Part shown: one piece after another, positions 46,054 through 59,276 of the stretch | Numbering within the stretch: position 1 is the first letter of the stretch | Layout of the letters: each line of letters opens with the position of its first letter | Source: Trametopsis cervina | Lineage: Eukaryota > Basidiomycota > Agaricomycetes > Polyporales > Irpicaceae | Assembly (NCBI GenBank): GCA_022385755.1 | Contig: MU278353.1 | Location: 420,777-484,776, forward strand | Direction: 5' to 3' | DNA: 64,000 nt | Program-made: the position numbers and the translations under genes | Notes under the pieces: generated by a model | The model's input: the letters and a program-made list of their open reading frames with translations, nothing else | The model's database searches: none | Told to the model about the DNA's origin: nothing

Positions 46054-48143
46054 CTAAGCAGCAGCGTTCAGGGCGGCGTTCAGGAGAGCCTGGAAGTTAG
46101 GGGTCCCAAGGCCAGTGATCTGACGCGTGGTGATCAGCGTTGTTCATATTATAGCTAGGTGAAAGACAGCTTACAGGGTCCCATCCGGTGGATGCAGAGA
46201 ATCCGTTGGTGCCGCAGCCGGGGTTGTTGCCCGTGGTGATATCGTTGAAAGTAGAGGCTGCAGGACCGTACAAAAACGGGTTCAAGAACCCAAGAGGCGA
46301 CTTGCCAGCAGCGATGAGTTGGTCGTTAATGAGGGAGATGATACTGGCGAAGATTGGAGAGGAGCAGCTCGTGCCAGCAACGAGGACGGCCTCCTGCTGG
46401 GCCACGATTATGACCTTATCGCCCTGTGCAGCCACGTCAGGGAAACCGCGGCCTGAACTGTTAAACCTTCCAGCGTTTGTGCTCCCGAACTGGTTGAGGT
46501 ATGTGGATACCGCAGTCTGCTGGTATTTGGGAAGGTCGAATACGTTGGAGAAACCCCCTGATGAGAAGAACGCTGAGGTCTCGGGGATACCAGTGGTCGC
46601 GCCAACAGAGGTCATACTGTGAAAGAAATGAGCACGAACAGAGCGTCGGGTACGGTCAAGCACTTACAATGGACAGCCAGAGGGGAAGGAGGGCAAAAAG
46701 TCGGTACATTCAGAGGTCTGGATTCCTGAGACGCCACCATCACCAGACGAGAATAACATCGAGGTTCCACGGACACCCAACTGCTGGTAGGCGTTGCAGA
46801 GTGCGCTGATTCAGGTTCAGCACAGGCTATTTTCATGACGAGTGTAACACGTACATGGACATCGCGGGCGAAACATCCTCTTCATTCTGACCATAGCTGG
46901 TGGTGACGACTTGTGGAGGTGCGGGCTGTTCTAGCAAGAACTGCGCAAAGTCCAAGAAGCCTCCGACACCATCCGTAACGTTGTCACCATTGGAGATGAA
47001 TGTGACCGGAACACCGGTAGCGACACCGATGGTGTATTGCGTGTCGAGATCCTGATAAACACAACGTCAGAATTGGCCAATAATTGACTCCGCAACGCAG
47101 TCCGTACCGCTTCTACTCCAGCTTCCGCCAGAGTCTGATCGTTTTGCCCATCGTCGAGGGTCTCTAACGCGAACGTGGTCGTAGACGGGATATCCGGGCG
47201 GAGGTTCACCAGGAAGAACTAAATGAAGCACATTTTGATATAATACGACTGTCTTTCAATACATCACCACGCACCTTAAGATCAGCTTCGTTGGCGAATT
47301 CGTCGATAAATCCGGCGACGCCGAGCGTATTCGAAGATTGTGTGGCAGGAGTGGCAGGGATACCATAGAGCGCTTGAAGACAGGCTGGAGTGATGATGGA
47401 ATCGCAGGAAGCTGGGACATCGTTGCTGCTCAGGTTTGCATTGATGAGAGGCGACTTTGCTGGTATAGGGATTGAGGCGATAGGGAGCCTGGCGGAGGGA
47501 CCTGTAAAACTAAACAATAACAATAGCTCAGCCCTGCCCCCATAAGCGGGTGAGTGATACATACGTGATTGTAGGGTGGACGAGTTCGACGTGGCCGACG
47601 AGGTCGCTGGGAATGGAGTATGCCATGGTACGGACGGAGAGGTCCCCGCTGGCTACGTGCCTAAAGGTGGAAAACTCGGTGTCAAACATCTGATTGGCTT
47701 GCTGCACGGTCACACTGAAGCCAAGCCAGTCGCCGGCAGACGTAAGGGGAGCCGCCGTGATCTTATTCTCGCTCAGCCATGCATTGACTACGTCCAAAGT
47801 GTTTTGCGTCGGACGGATGAGATCTTCAACCTACAAGCCTAAATAAATGCGTGTACGCATACAATAAATGATCGAGGCTCACCTCCTCTTTGGTAAGGTG
47901 TTGTCCATATAGCGCATTACCGGGAGTACTGACGTCCATGAGCGCTTCCTCGAGACCTTCAGCATTGTTTTGCTTTAGAGCTATACGCAAGTTCAGGACA
48001 GTGTCAGGCGAAGCAGAACCCGCTTTGACAAATCCTCTTGGAAGGCGAGTGCGCGATTCATGCACTCGCATAGAGCGACCCGTGAGAGGGTTGCCTGCGG
48101 CTAGTGCAACCAAAGATGCGATGAAGAGACGAGTCGCCACCAT
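46054..48143 (-). CDS. Secreted sedolisin / tripeptidyl peptidase (S53), copy 1
   Basis: Secreted acid serine peptidase of the S53 family. Signal peptide MVATRLFIASLVALAAGNP; a pro-domain (EALMDVSTPGNALYGQHLTK, WLGFSVTVQQANQMFDTEFS, FRHVASGDLSVRTMAYSIPS); then the mature domain (IITPACLQALYGIPATPATQ). The catalytic Glu and Asp sit in GVEADLDTQY, split by an intron between A and D. The oxyanion-hole Asp is in SSGDGGVSG, and the nucleophile Ser is in AGTSCSSPIFAS. The C-terminal Ca-binding segment is FNDITTGNNPGCGTNGFSAS, GWDPVTGLGTPNFQAL. All catalytic residues are present. About ten short introns. Secretion suggests extracellular protein use at low pH. TATA-like ttttttata on the minus strand lies about 75 bp upstream. 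Confidence 0.92.
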
Positions 48144-49002
48144 TTTGCCGTGGGTGTCCGAAAGATCTGGGGGTGAGGTCCCTCAGACTCTCTGCAATAA
48201 GATGGTCCGAGTCCTTTTTTATACATTTCCGAGCCCTATTCTTGGATTATTCTTGGATCTTTACCGACTTCGCGTGACTTTGTTCCACAAGTTCAATTGC
48301 GATGCATATGTCCGACAATTACCGCAGTGGAAGCTGTCTCTGCGATATAGGTGGCAGTTCCACGTAAGCACATCCACATCTATGCTCAGTAACAATGTCA
48401 TGCGTACCACGATATAGAGCCCGTGTTGCAGAACACGGTTCTGAGATAGAGAACCCAGGAACCGGAACTGCTTCCACATGTTCCAAGGAGTAAAGTTGTT
48501 CTCATGGACACTGCGAGGTGAGAACAACGTTGCGGCGGTTCTGAACGACCGGGAATACGAGCCTCCAGGTTTGTTCAGGACTGCTGCAAGGATGCACGCC
48601 GATACGTTAAGCAGAGGAGACCGCCAGTCGGAGTGCGAAGGCTTACCCGTAGTCAGCGGAGGGCGAATGTTTATTAGATCAACGGAGGCGGAGACCGAAT
48701 ATCATACGGACTTATCGAGGCCTATTGCGAATACCGAAGTTCAACGCTCTTGTCTCTTGATCTGTGGACTTAGAAGACTACCCCCACGTCCAAATGTATA
48801 GTTGTTCCTGTTTGTACTACGAGATGGGACGCACTCAATTTCATATCAGTTTGAGACGCACAAAATCGGCGCTGATCCTACTGGCATGTGGCCCTTGTCC
48901 AGATATTCCCGCAATTCACATTCGTGCCTTCGTTACTATATATACAACAAGGGGTCTGGATAAGTAACAATGTTCACGTTCCTTTTTGTAACATCAAGAT
49001 CT
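48144..49002. other. Spacer between tandem S53 genes
   Basis: About 860 bp: promoter of copy 1 and 3' flank of copy 2. It carries two parts of the duplicated unit: 48421-48530 resembles 51392-51489, and 48771-49002 resembles 45881-46053. No gene seen; the open frames are not conserved in the partner. Confidence 0.6.
48215..48223 (-). promoter_or_regulatory. TATA box of S53 copy 1
   Basis: On the minus strand TATAAAAAA, about 75 bp upstream of the ATG at 48143. A matching TATAAAC sits at about the same place before copy 2. Confidence 0.55.
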
Positions 49003-51116
49003 CTAAGCCCCAGCAGCGCTCAGGGCGGCGTTTAGGAGAGCCTGGAAGTTGGGAGTGCCGAGACCGGTGACCTGAAACGCGAGTATGAGCACCGTCACAA
49101 TCGTGCCATAGATACGTGAAAGAAAGCTTACAGGGTCCCAACCAGCCAGCGCGGGGAATCCGTTGGTGTTGCAGCCGGGGTTGTTGCCGGTGGTAATATC
49201 GGTAAAGGTGGAGGCTGCGGCGCCGTACAAGAATGGGTTCAAGAATCCAAGAGGGGGCTTGCCAGCGGCGGCAAGGTGGTCGTTGATGAGGGAAATGATG
49301 CTAGCGAAGATAGGAGAAGAGCAACTCGTGCCTGCGACGAGACCTGCCTGCTGTTGGAACACAATCTCGACGTTGTCACCCTGTGCAGCAATGTCAGGGA
49401 AACCACGGCCTGTGCGGTTGAACTTTCCAGAGTTGGTGTTGCCGAGCTTGGTGAGGTAGGAAGAGACTGCAGACTGCTGGAACGAGGGGACGCCGAAGAA
49501 GTTGGAGAATCCACCCGAGGAGAAGGACGCCGATGTCTCAGGGACACCAGTGGTTGCGCCGACAGAGGTCATACTGTGACAGCGGTGAGTACAAATGGAG
49601 GAGCATTGTCGATTCAGCACTTACAACGGGCAGCCAGAGGGGAATGTGGCCAAGAAGTTGGTGCATCGAGTGGTTTGGGATCCAGCGACACCGCCATCAC
49701 CAGACGAGAACAAGATCGAAACACCACGGGCCCCCAGCTGCTGGTAGGTGTTGCACAGCGTGCTAAAGCGAATTGAGTATGGAAGAGTTTCTAAGCAGAG
49801 TGCAGCACGTACTTGGCCATGGCACGAGAAATGTCTTGTTCATTCTCACCGTAACTGGTGGTGACGACTTGCGGGGGTGCCGACTGCGCTGCCAAGAATT
49901 GTGCGAAGTCCAAGAAGCCTCCCACACCATCCCTGATGTTGTTGCCGTTGGAAATGAACGTGACCGGGACACCGGTAGCGACACCGATGGTGTATTGAGT
50001 GTCAAGATCCTAGTCCCCACATTGACATGAGTCGATAAGATAATCTTGTCATAGAATACTTACGGCTTCGATTCCCGCGGACGATTGAGTCTGAGTGTTC
50101 TGGCCGCCGTCAAGAGTCTGTAATGCGAACGAGGTACTAGACGAAATGTCCGGCCGGAGGCTCGTCAAGAAGGTCTAATGGAAGCGTGTATTAATACAAC
50201 GTGGCGCTCCGAGTGTCCGAACACATCCTCGCGCACCTTAAGATCGGCTTGGTTGGCGAATTGGTTAATGAATCCGGCAACGCCAAGCTTGTTCGAAGAT
50301 TGAGTGGCAGCAGTGGCTGGGATACCATAGAGCGCTTGAAGACAGGCAGGAGTAATGACGGAGCTGCAAGAAGCTGGCACTGCGTTACTGCTCAGGTTCG
50401 CGTTGATAAGAGGCGACTTTGCCGGAATAGGGATCGAAACAATGGGGAGCTTGCTGGAAGGGCCGACAAATCTAAAGAACCGGCATTTCGCTCAGCTGCT
50501 TGCGGCATAGACAGTAGACAGTGATACGTACGTGATTGTAGGGTGGACGAGTTCGACATGACCGACAAGGTCATTTGGAATGGAGTATGCCATGGTACGG
50601 ACGGAGAGGTCCCCGCTGGCTACGTGCTTGAAGGTAGAAAACTCGGTGTCAAGCATCTGATTGGCTTGCTCCACAGTGACACTGAAGCCAAGCCAATCTC
50701 CGGCAGGCGTAAGAGGAGTCGCTGTGATCTTATTCTCGCTCAACCACGCGTTGACAACATTTACGGTGTCCTGCGTTGGGCGAACAAGATCTTCGACCTG
50801 CAAGCCAGTATCAGCACGGATGCGCACATGATAAACGATGGAGCCCGGGCCTCACCTCTTCTTTGCTAAGGTGCTGTCCATACAGCGCATTACCGGGAGT
50901 GCTGACGTCCATCAGGGCCTTCTCGAGACCAGCAGCGTTATTTTGCTTCAAAGCGATACGCAGGTTCAGGACGGTGTCAGGCGAGGCAGAGCCCGCTTTG
51001 ACAAAGCCATCGGGAAGGCTGGTACGCGATTCATGCACTCGCATAGAGCGACCCGTGAGAGGGTTGCCTGCGGCTAGTGCAACTAGAGATGCGATGAAGA
51101 GACGAGTCGCCACCAT
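49003..51116 (-). CDS. Secreted sedolisin / tripeptidyl peptidase (S53), copy 2
   Basis: Close paralogue of the S53 gene 2.95 kb away, in the same orientation and exon layout. Signal peptide identical to copy 1 over the first residues. Catalytic Glu/Asp in GIEADLDTQY, again with an intron between them; nucleophile Ser in AGTSCSSPIFAS; oxyanion Asp in SSGDGGVAG; tail DITTGNNPGCNTNGFPALAG, GWDPVTGLGTPNFQAL and end ALLNAALSAAGA. Differences cluster in the mature domain (FLAAQSAPPQVVTTSYGENE versus the other copy's FLLEQPAPPQVVTTSYGQNE) and in the loop after SSGDGG. No frameshift or stop, so both copies look functional. Confidence 0.92.
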
Positions 51117-51193
51117 GTCGCAGTAGCTATCCTGTGGATGAGGAAAGACCCAGAGGTGAGGTCCTGCAGTACTCTCTGCGATGAAGCGGTCCT

Positions 51194-51200
51194 GTTTATA
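51194..51200 (-). promoter_or_regulatory. TATA box of S53 copy 2
   Basis: On the minus strand TATAAAC, about 80 bp upstream of the ATG at 51116. Confidence 0.5.
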
Positions 51201-51649
51201 CTTTTTTCAAGCCCTATTCTTGGATATGTGCCGGCTTGGCGTGACGACGTTGCACGAGTTCAGTTGCAGTGCGTATGTCCGATAAGCACCGTAGTGGAAG
51301 TAGTTTCTGGGACAAATGTGAGAAACGCGAGCACGTCCACAGCTATGCTCAATACCAATGGCATGCGTACCGAGATATGGGCCCGCGTTGTAGAACATGA
51401 TTCTCAGATAGAGATACCAGGGACCGGAACAGCATCCACATGTGCCAGTGAGTGAAGTTATTCTCATGAGCACTGCAAGGTGAGAACAACATGGCAGTGG
51501 TCATGGACGAGCGGGAAATTGTGACTCCACGCTTGGTCAAGACCACTGCAAGGATGCACACCGGTAGCAGAGTATACCATTCCGGTTTACCCAAGCGCGA
51601 AGTTAGGAAGAGTGGCGCACATGCAGATATCGGATAATTCTCGCCCACA

Positions 51650-53265
51650 GAAGTTGGGAAGCATTTGTTTCGATATGTTCAAATTCTGAATCCTCTGCTA
51701 CCCGGCTTTGTATTATTGTGCGTAAGTGGCGATATGCGCGTTCGGCTTCTTGGCTTGCGGGATATGTCTTCATGGTTCGTCTGTTTTGTCTATCAATCTG
51801 CACAGAACCTAGATAGGGCACATCGAACGTTATCAGCGGGTATTGTATGCGTCAGAAACCATTGTGGTACACCGTGGGATTCAATAATGTCTGCAGATGA
51901 GCCTTGAGTCAGCTGAACAGATGTAGGCACGATAAGTTCGTAAGACGGGGGAAGAATGTAGCATAAGCATGCTTAGTTCCGAGCGAGTGCTCTTGGAGTG
52001 CATACGAGCAAGATCTCACCGCGAGCCTCGGAATGACGGAAAGATGACGGCTTTGTTCAAAGCAGATGATGCGCCATTGTTTCCGAACAAACGGGATGTC
52101 CGCAGTCGTAGAGCTCTGCGCCCGAGGGGTCAACTGCAATAGCCACTCACTGATTCGTTCTGAAGGCTGTTGGAACGTTTAGTACAGATATGCTTCATTG
52201 AATCGCTTGAGCAGCGTGTCGGAAACGAAGATAACGCCTGGTGATTGCCCGCTCGTCAGCGACAAACTATCGCTTGAACACGGGCCGTGTCTACGGCTGA
52301 GTGTAGGTGAGCCGAAGTCTATGAGGCACATGTCACTTACACCTTGATCTCTCAAAACATCCCGTTCGCAAGGAGCATTCAAGCTGTGGCTCAGAGGACC
52401 GGTTTGTTCAGCCTTCTGCGTACAGGCGAGTCATTCAAGGCCTTCACCGCGTTTCTTCGATGCTAATAGTGCGCAGGGGCAGCATCAGACGACTGCAGCC
52501 GTAGCATTTGCATAGCATCACCGATTGAAGGCGTTGGGCGAAGACGTTTTCCATACCTGTACGATGAAGCGGTGTTCGGGCATGCTAGAGAGCAAGACCG
52601 CGGTAAATGTTCACACCCAAGCATATTTTGTCGTTCAACATACCACTGCCAACGCCATTCATTCCAGCTTCGAATCCGACAGTTGAAGGTTGGCTACTTT
52701 GTGGTCAATCGAGTACCACTGAGAGTACATCTCTGCTCGTTTGAAGGGCATAGCTGAGGGCATACCTGTCGGTTACGCGCCCTTGGCGGCCGTCAGAAAC
52801 TCTCTCAGAACGCCGTATTACTCACCTCCCATAGCATCTCCGCTCGCAATTTTAAGCTTCCTCACTCGAGATACGATCTCGTCTATGTGATATCACTCCC
52901 AGCGCAGTCTTGTGATCCCCAGAAGAGGTTCGTATGCCAGCATCGCCAACAGCGACTATGATGCAGAAGAGGGGTGGGATGGAGGATGATGACTGAAAAC
53001 GGGAAAAGGGAGACATAACCGCGGGTTTCTGATACGACAATCCTGGCCGAGAGGAAAGCTGTGGGGTCCTGTTGTGATTTGGACCGTGTTCACGAGAAGG
53101 GTGACACGAGATCATCGTGGTGGATGACAAGGGACATCAGAAAGGTATCGGACGCCTTTTGACCTGGCTTGCTCCTTACCTCGAACCTCGACCATTCGGG
53201 GGCGGGCATCGTTTCCCCTCTTTCACGACTCGCCGTCTTTTCTATCGTCGCCGACGTCGTCTGCG
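51650..53265. other. Intergenic, no gene supported
   Basis: About 1.6 kb upstream of the S53 repeat and the FAM72-like gene. Open frames (51665-51907 plus, 52852-53130 minus) have no family signal. Nothing repeated was seen apart from the end of the S53 duplication at its left. Confidence 0.4.
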
Positions 53266-54594
53266 ATGCCCGCCAGGACGCTCTCACCGCTCGTAGCCGC
53301 TGATAGAGCATCGCTGTCCCCAACGCGTTATAATATGTATTCCCCTCCCTATCCTCCACGCGATATTTACAGTGACGCACAACGACATCGCGCCCGTGGA
53401 CAAGACGGCCCTTTCGACGCGTTCGATTCAATAGCTGCCCAGGCCAATCACAATCCTTTGACGACCCATAACTATGCTCGCGCGTTTCCCCCTCCAATGC
53501 AGCGCTCAAGCCATGCTCAATGGCAGGTGCATGCGTTACAGCTAGCTAACGACGCCCCTACTGTTTCGGGATGGCTCCCACACCCTCCTCCATTGGTTAG
53601 AACACGACCGCCTCCAGAGGTCTTGCACAAGGTGTGGATACTCGATTGCCAGTCATGCGGGACATTCTTGACCAATAGAGGGATGAGGGTGAGTGACGAC
53701 TGAGAACCCAGATAAGCAGGGTGCAATTGAGAGGTCAATAATTTCACACAGGCTGTTCTTCTCCTACGGCCAACCGTCCCTTTGTATTCCACGGATGCAT
53801 TGCCTATCAATTGCTCCGCACAAGCTATGACTGCAAATTCACCACCAACGCCAGCTCAAGCATCCTCGGATGTGCAAGGCTCCAGCGTTTCGTCTATTTC
53901 TGACCGCAGGACTTGCGAATGTCTCACTCAGACGTTGTGGTGCCATGGCTGCGGTGCCAGCGTCGGCTACATGATCGTGGTCCCCTGCATCCGCTGCACC
54001 TCTTCGACGACGGCAACGAACCGCACGACAAACGGCCACCGATTCGTGTTCTATTCGGGCGAAATTGTCGCCAGCGAAAGGCATCATGTCGCCGGTGAAA
54101 GTGGTATTGTCGTACCTGCGTTCTCCCCTCGCTTGTCCTCATCACTGCCGAATATGCCTTCCGGTGCGACTGCGTCTCTCCTTATGCCCTCGACTCCGAC
54201 AGGCCAATATCGGGATCCAGGACGTGGAACTATGGTACTTTCGGCTTCGCGCGGAGACAACTTCAATGTGTTGGATCCCCCAGTGTCGCCCAGCAGCCCT
54301 AATAGTATCGACTCGCCGCCACCGTTAATTCCTGTCACCCCGCCCCCAAGAGTCCTCTCACATTCTCGCGCGGCATCCGGCTCGAATCCGCAAGGATTGC
54401 AACCGCTGAAGCCTGGGGATTTTCTATACTGGCATCAGCTGGTCAGAAGCGGGGAGATTCCTGCCGTCGTCGACGATCCCCGAGCCCGGAACCCTGATAT
54501 GCATCCCGAGGACGAACTCCCACCGCCCAAATTTGAGTCGGGTATCATCCCGCAGGCTCCGAGACGGAGACTCGCGCCAGTGGCCGGACGCTGA
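53266..54594 (+). CDS. FAM72-like protein
   Basis: Exons 53266-53688 and 53752-54594 give a protein of about 420 aa. The FAM72 core spans the join: HKVWILDCQSCGTFLTNRGM, RAVLLLRPTVPLYSTDALPI, then CECLTQTLWCHGCGASVGYM, IVVPCIRC, NGHRFVFYSGEIVASERHH. Four Cys-x-x-Cys-type pairs (CQSC, CHGC, CIRC and CEC) suggest a zinc-bound fold, as in human FAM72A, which controls the uracil glycosylase UNG2. Long Pro/Ser-rich tails flank the core on both sides and are not in the human protein. The conserved core and the spliced join make the family assignment firm; the fungal role is unknown. Confidence 0.85.
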
Positions 54595-55148
54595 TGAAAG
54601 CCTGCCTTGGCGAGAACCTACAACATCAATGACCTCGTCACGACCTTTCATGTTTTTATCATATATATTGGGACTTTTAGCGCAACCGCCTCTCCCGTTT
54701 TGTCTATCCGTTCTTTTCACACCCACATTGCAGGGAACCCTGTCCTTTATGTTTTCCCAATACCCAATACAACTACGCGTGTATCGTAGCCTACAAAAGT
54801 GATATCCTTGTTTTGTATTTAACCTGTATACATAGTTCGTCGTCTGTTCGCAACTGTTCGCATTGTCTGCGCACCGCATACATACACATACGGATATCGT
54901 GCAGCACAGCGCACTGCGACGGCTCCGAACCCGAGTCAACCACAGGAATTACCTTATCGATGCGGGGCCGGAACTCTCCGTATGACGAAAGCCGCCCGGG
55001 TCCTTGCCTTCATAAGCGCAACGGCGTGGCCATCACTCCTCTCTCTCCTCAACCACCACATCCTACAGTTACAACACCCCGCTACGTGAGTTGTTCTCCG
55101 CACACCGCAAAACACGCGAATCTCATCGTGTATCGTTCTTCGTGCAGC
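54595..55148. promoter_or_regulatory. Promoter and 5' UTR of polyubiquitin gene
   Basis: About 550 bp. A likely 5' UTR intron lies at 55086-55147 (GTGAGT to GTGCAG), ending one base before the start codon. A leader intron is common in strongly expressed ubiquitin genes. A plus frame through this region runs into ubiquitin but is not needed. Confidence 0.6.
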
Positions 55149-56286
<1,138 letters not shown>

Positions 56287-57168
56287 GGGTCTGACGTAGT
56301 CGTCTTGTGTTTGCGCCCGTGGCGTTTGTTCATCTGTACTGTAGCTCTTTCATGTATACTATTGTGAGTAGTATATCAACCCAGCGTTTGGTGGTTACTA
56401 TGATTTCCTTCAGGGCTGTGCGTGTCCAGCGGCCCGTGGGTACGTCTGCCTGTGGTCACCTGCATCTTGATGACTTTAATTTCCCCGAAATCTCGACACC
56501 AGCGCTGCAATTACGAGGAAGTGGAGAACGCCCTAGCGCGATGTGAAACTGCGAGATTGATTAGCCATATGAGGTATATCCTCTCCCTGCCGTGGCTGGC
56601 CTTTCGCTGTGCGCTGGTGACCGACAGCAAGAATCAGGACGTCGGAAGTGGAAGACAGCTTCCATGACCTCTGTTTCCTCTTCGCCGTGAAGGATGACAG
56701 CCGCTTGTATCCGCTGTTCACGCAACCGTGAACCGACACACACGCGTAAACTCTCCCGCCGGCCACTGCGCACCCCGCCACCTCATAGGTAAGTCACCTA
56801 TTTGGGAACGGGTTTGCGCCCTCTAGTCATGGCGCCCGAGGCTTTGCCCGCGAACGGACTGAATCTGACATTTGTTCCAGATGGAAGTGTTGGTGGCCTC
56901 TGCCGGCCTTTCCAAGATGGACGCTAGTCTATTTTGTGACAACGGTTAATTCACTCGTCACGGCGAATATCCGCCATTCAGGCCGCCCTGCACGCGAGTA
57001 CCCAGGCTGGCTGTGAATTCCGGGTTTCCCAGATCCTGCGCGTTTGTCCAGCGGTGAGTACATATATCCCAGGCCGTCGCTCGTCGCGAGGCAGAATCCC
57101 CTCTGGAGTGATTTGTCCATTCTTTCCGTATTTCTTTGCCTTTCCCTGTGCGTACGCTGTCAACTCGA
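56287..57168. other. Intergenic
   Basis: About 880 bp between the polyubiquitin stop and the DUF6534 start: 3' UTR then promoter. Open frames on both strands lack family signal. Confidence 0.45.
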
Positions 57169-59276
57169 ATGGCTACCGTTGCGTTTAATGTGCGAGCCAC
57201 TTTTGGGGCGTTGCTCGTCGGCGGGGTGATTTCCACGTTGTAAGTCGATCCCCGCGTGGTTTCTTGGTTCGCCACCTGACGAGAGGATTAATTTGCTAGT
57301 CTCTCTGGTGCTGTATCCATGCAGGCGTATTTATATGCTCGTACCTTTCCGAAAGATAGGAGCGCGGTTAAATTTTTGGTGAGAAGCATGTTATGCTCTC
57401 GCGGCCGGTGCTCAATTTCGTCTCGATCAGGTTTCTGTAACATGGTGCGTGGAATCAACAAACACATATCCAAACATTCACCTAAGAACTTGTTCCAGGC
57501 TATTGGATGTTTTCCACAGTTCCATGGTCGCAATGTCGCTCTGGGAATATCTCATTGCCGGGTTTGAAAGCCCTACCGTCCATGACAAAATTTTCTGGTA
57601 TTTGGTTCTCCAGATATTGATTGACCTTGCCACTAAGTTTTCTATGTAGGTCACTAGGAGTAGGTCATTTCTCCTTGCGCATGGTGTACGTTGTATTGAC
57701 GACTCGTAGATGACAGTAGCGAGTACAGTAAGGGTTTCATATCATGGTGTGACAGAGGAGATGCTAAGCGAACTGATTTAGGCAATTCTCACTTTCCTAG
57801 TCCACTGGTAAGAAAATGTTCTATTTGCCATGATCGAGGCACTAAATTCTCTTCCAAGCTTTTTCGTTCACCGACTTTACAAGCGTGAGCAGATTGGACC
57901 AATGTCTACGCGTCCCACTGAATCATTTTGTCTGTAGTGAGCAAGGGCAAACTGATCTTGGCACTGCCTATAGTAAGCTTATTGGTCTCACTGGCGGCAC
58001 TGCATGTCACATCGCGCACTATTCTGATCCCTGTTATCTATAGGCATCTGTGGCACTGTTCCGACTAGGTATGCGTTTTACTTGCTCCCTTATACACATT
58101 TACTGAGTACTTCGAGTTTAGCGGCCGCATGTGGTGCGTATTGTTCCTCGTGATTTATGTCAAAAGATTGTTGACCGCGTTTTGACCAGTCACAACTGCG
58201 GAGATGTGAGGCGTCATGTTTGTTGAGAATCCCGTTCATTCTGTCTAAACGCATGTTTAGGATTCGGTTGGGAAGCTTCGCTTTGTTCTTGCACCAGTTC
58301 CGAGTGAGGCTCTGTTCTAATCTTCATTCAAACCCATTTCGCTAACTCTTTACAGTGGGTGTTCACCCTCGGTCTTGTGCTTTCATCGGTTGCAGATGTC
58401 CTCATCGCTTCCGGCATGTGCTTCTATCTGAAGCAGAACCGCACAGGCTCACGCGAGTACGCATGTTTCATTATACTTGCAAGATCCGCATTAAACCAGG
58501 CCATATAGGTTGGATCGTGTCATCGACTCTGTCATATACTACACCATTGAAAACGGTATATTAACGAGGTACGATTTAGCTCAGCGCTCAGACGGTAAAG
58601 CCACGTTATTAACAGTTTCCTAGTATCGCTACGATTCTTTCCCTGATATTCGTACGCATTTTACATTTGATAGCCCAACCTGTTTCAGACTAACGTTGCA
58701 TCATGTAGTGGCTCGCGATGCCCCACAACCTGGTATACATGGGGATGCACTTCGCCATTAGCAAACGTGAGTTACTGTACCAACCTTCCGCCTCACATTG
58801 CCGCTGATCCAATGACAGTATATGCCAACTCACTGCTTGCTTCGTACGTTGCCTGCCGCGAATGTCTATCGCTGTCACTCACCCGTGTTTCAGATTGAAC
58901 GCCCGTACGACTCTCCGACAAGTTCAGTCATCCATTAGCGGTCAACGGCCATCGATTGGACAAGCATTCCCCACCAGTGCTAGGCGATTTTCCAGATATT
59001 CCGTTGTAAGGGGACATTCATTTTCCATGCTTGCATTCTCAGCTGACGGACGACGGGATGTCCCCTTGCAGACAGGAACAAAGGTGAGTACCAGTTTCTT
59101 TTTTTTCTTATTAACGTCGTTCCGATGCCGATACTTCGTTACAGCTTGAGATTAACGTGGAAAAGACTATCGACTGCATGGTCGAGGAGGACGGTCCGTA
59201 CACTCCTGGATACAAACTCAGTGAAAGATCTTTTACTGAGAGCACGCCTCGAAAAGAGGCCTGGATGGCGTCCTGA
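57169..59276 (+). CDS. DUF6534 seven-helix membrane protein
   Basis: Basidiomycete membrane protein family of unknown role, with GPCR-like topology. Joined exons give MATVAFNVRATFGALLVGGV, ISTFLSGAVSMQAYLYARTF, PKDRSAVKFLVSVTWLLDVF, HSSMVAMSLWEYLIAGFESP and, near the end, the hallmark LVYMGMHFAISKLYANSLLA then SLNARTT. The cytoplasmic tail ends KLEINVEKTIDCMVEEDGPY, then KEAWMAS and a stop at 59274-59276. At least ten small exons; the middle ones (57660-58700) were not all fixed. The N-terminus and tail are secure. No ligand or partner can be read from the sequence. Such genes often occur in lineage-specific sets. Confidence 0.75.

Larger units (their letters stand above)
45881..51650. repeat. 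Tandem duplication of about 2.9 kb carrying the S53 genes
   Basis: Sequence from about 45881 to 48770 matches about 48771 to 51650. The match covers the 3' flank (TAGAAGACTA at 45881 and 48771; GTCTGGATAAGTA before each stop), the whole gene, the promoter (AAGCCCTATTCTTGGAT or close variants) and about 400 bp upstream (GGTGAGAACAAC at both ends). Period is 2.89-2.97 kb. Ends are approximate. Confidence 0.75.

Noticed and set aside
52852..53130. Minus-strand ORF before the FAM72-like gene
   Set aside because: No family signal; lies in its promoter region.
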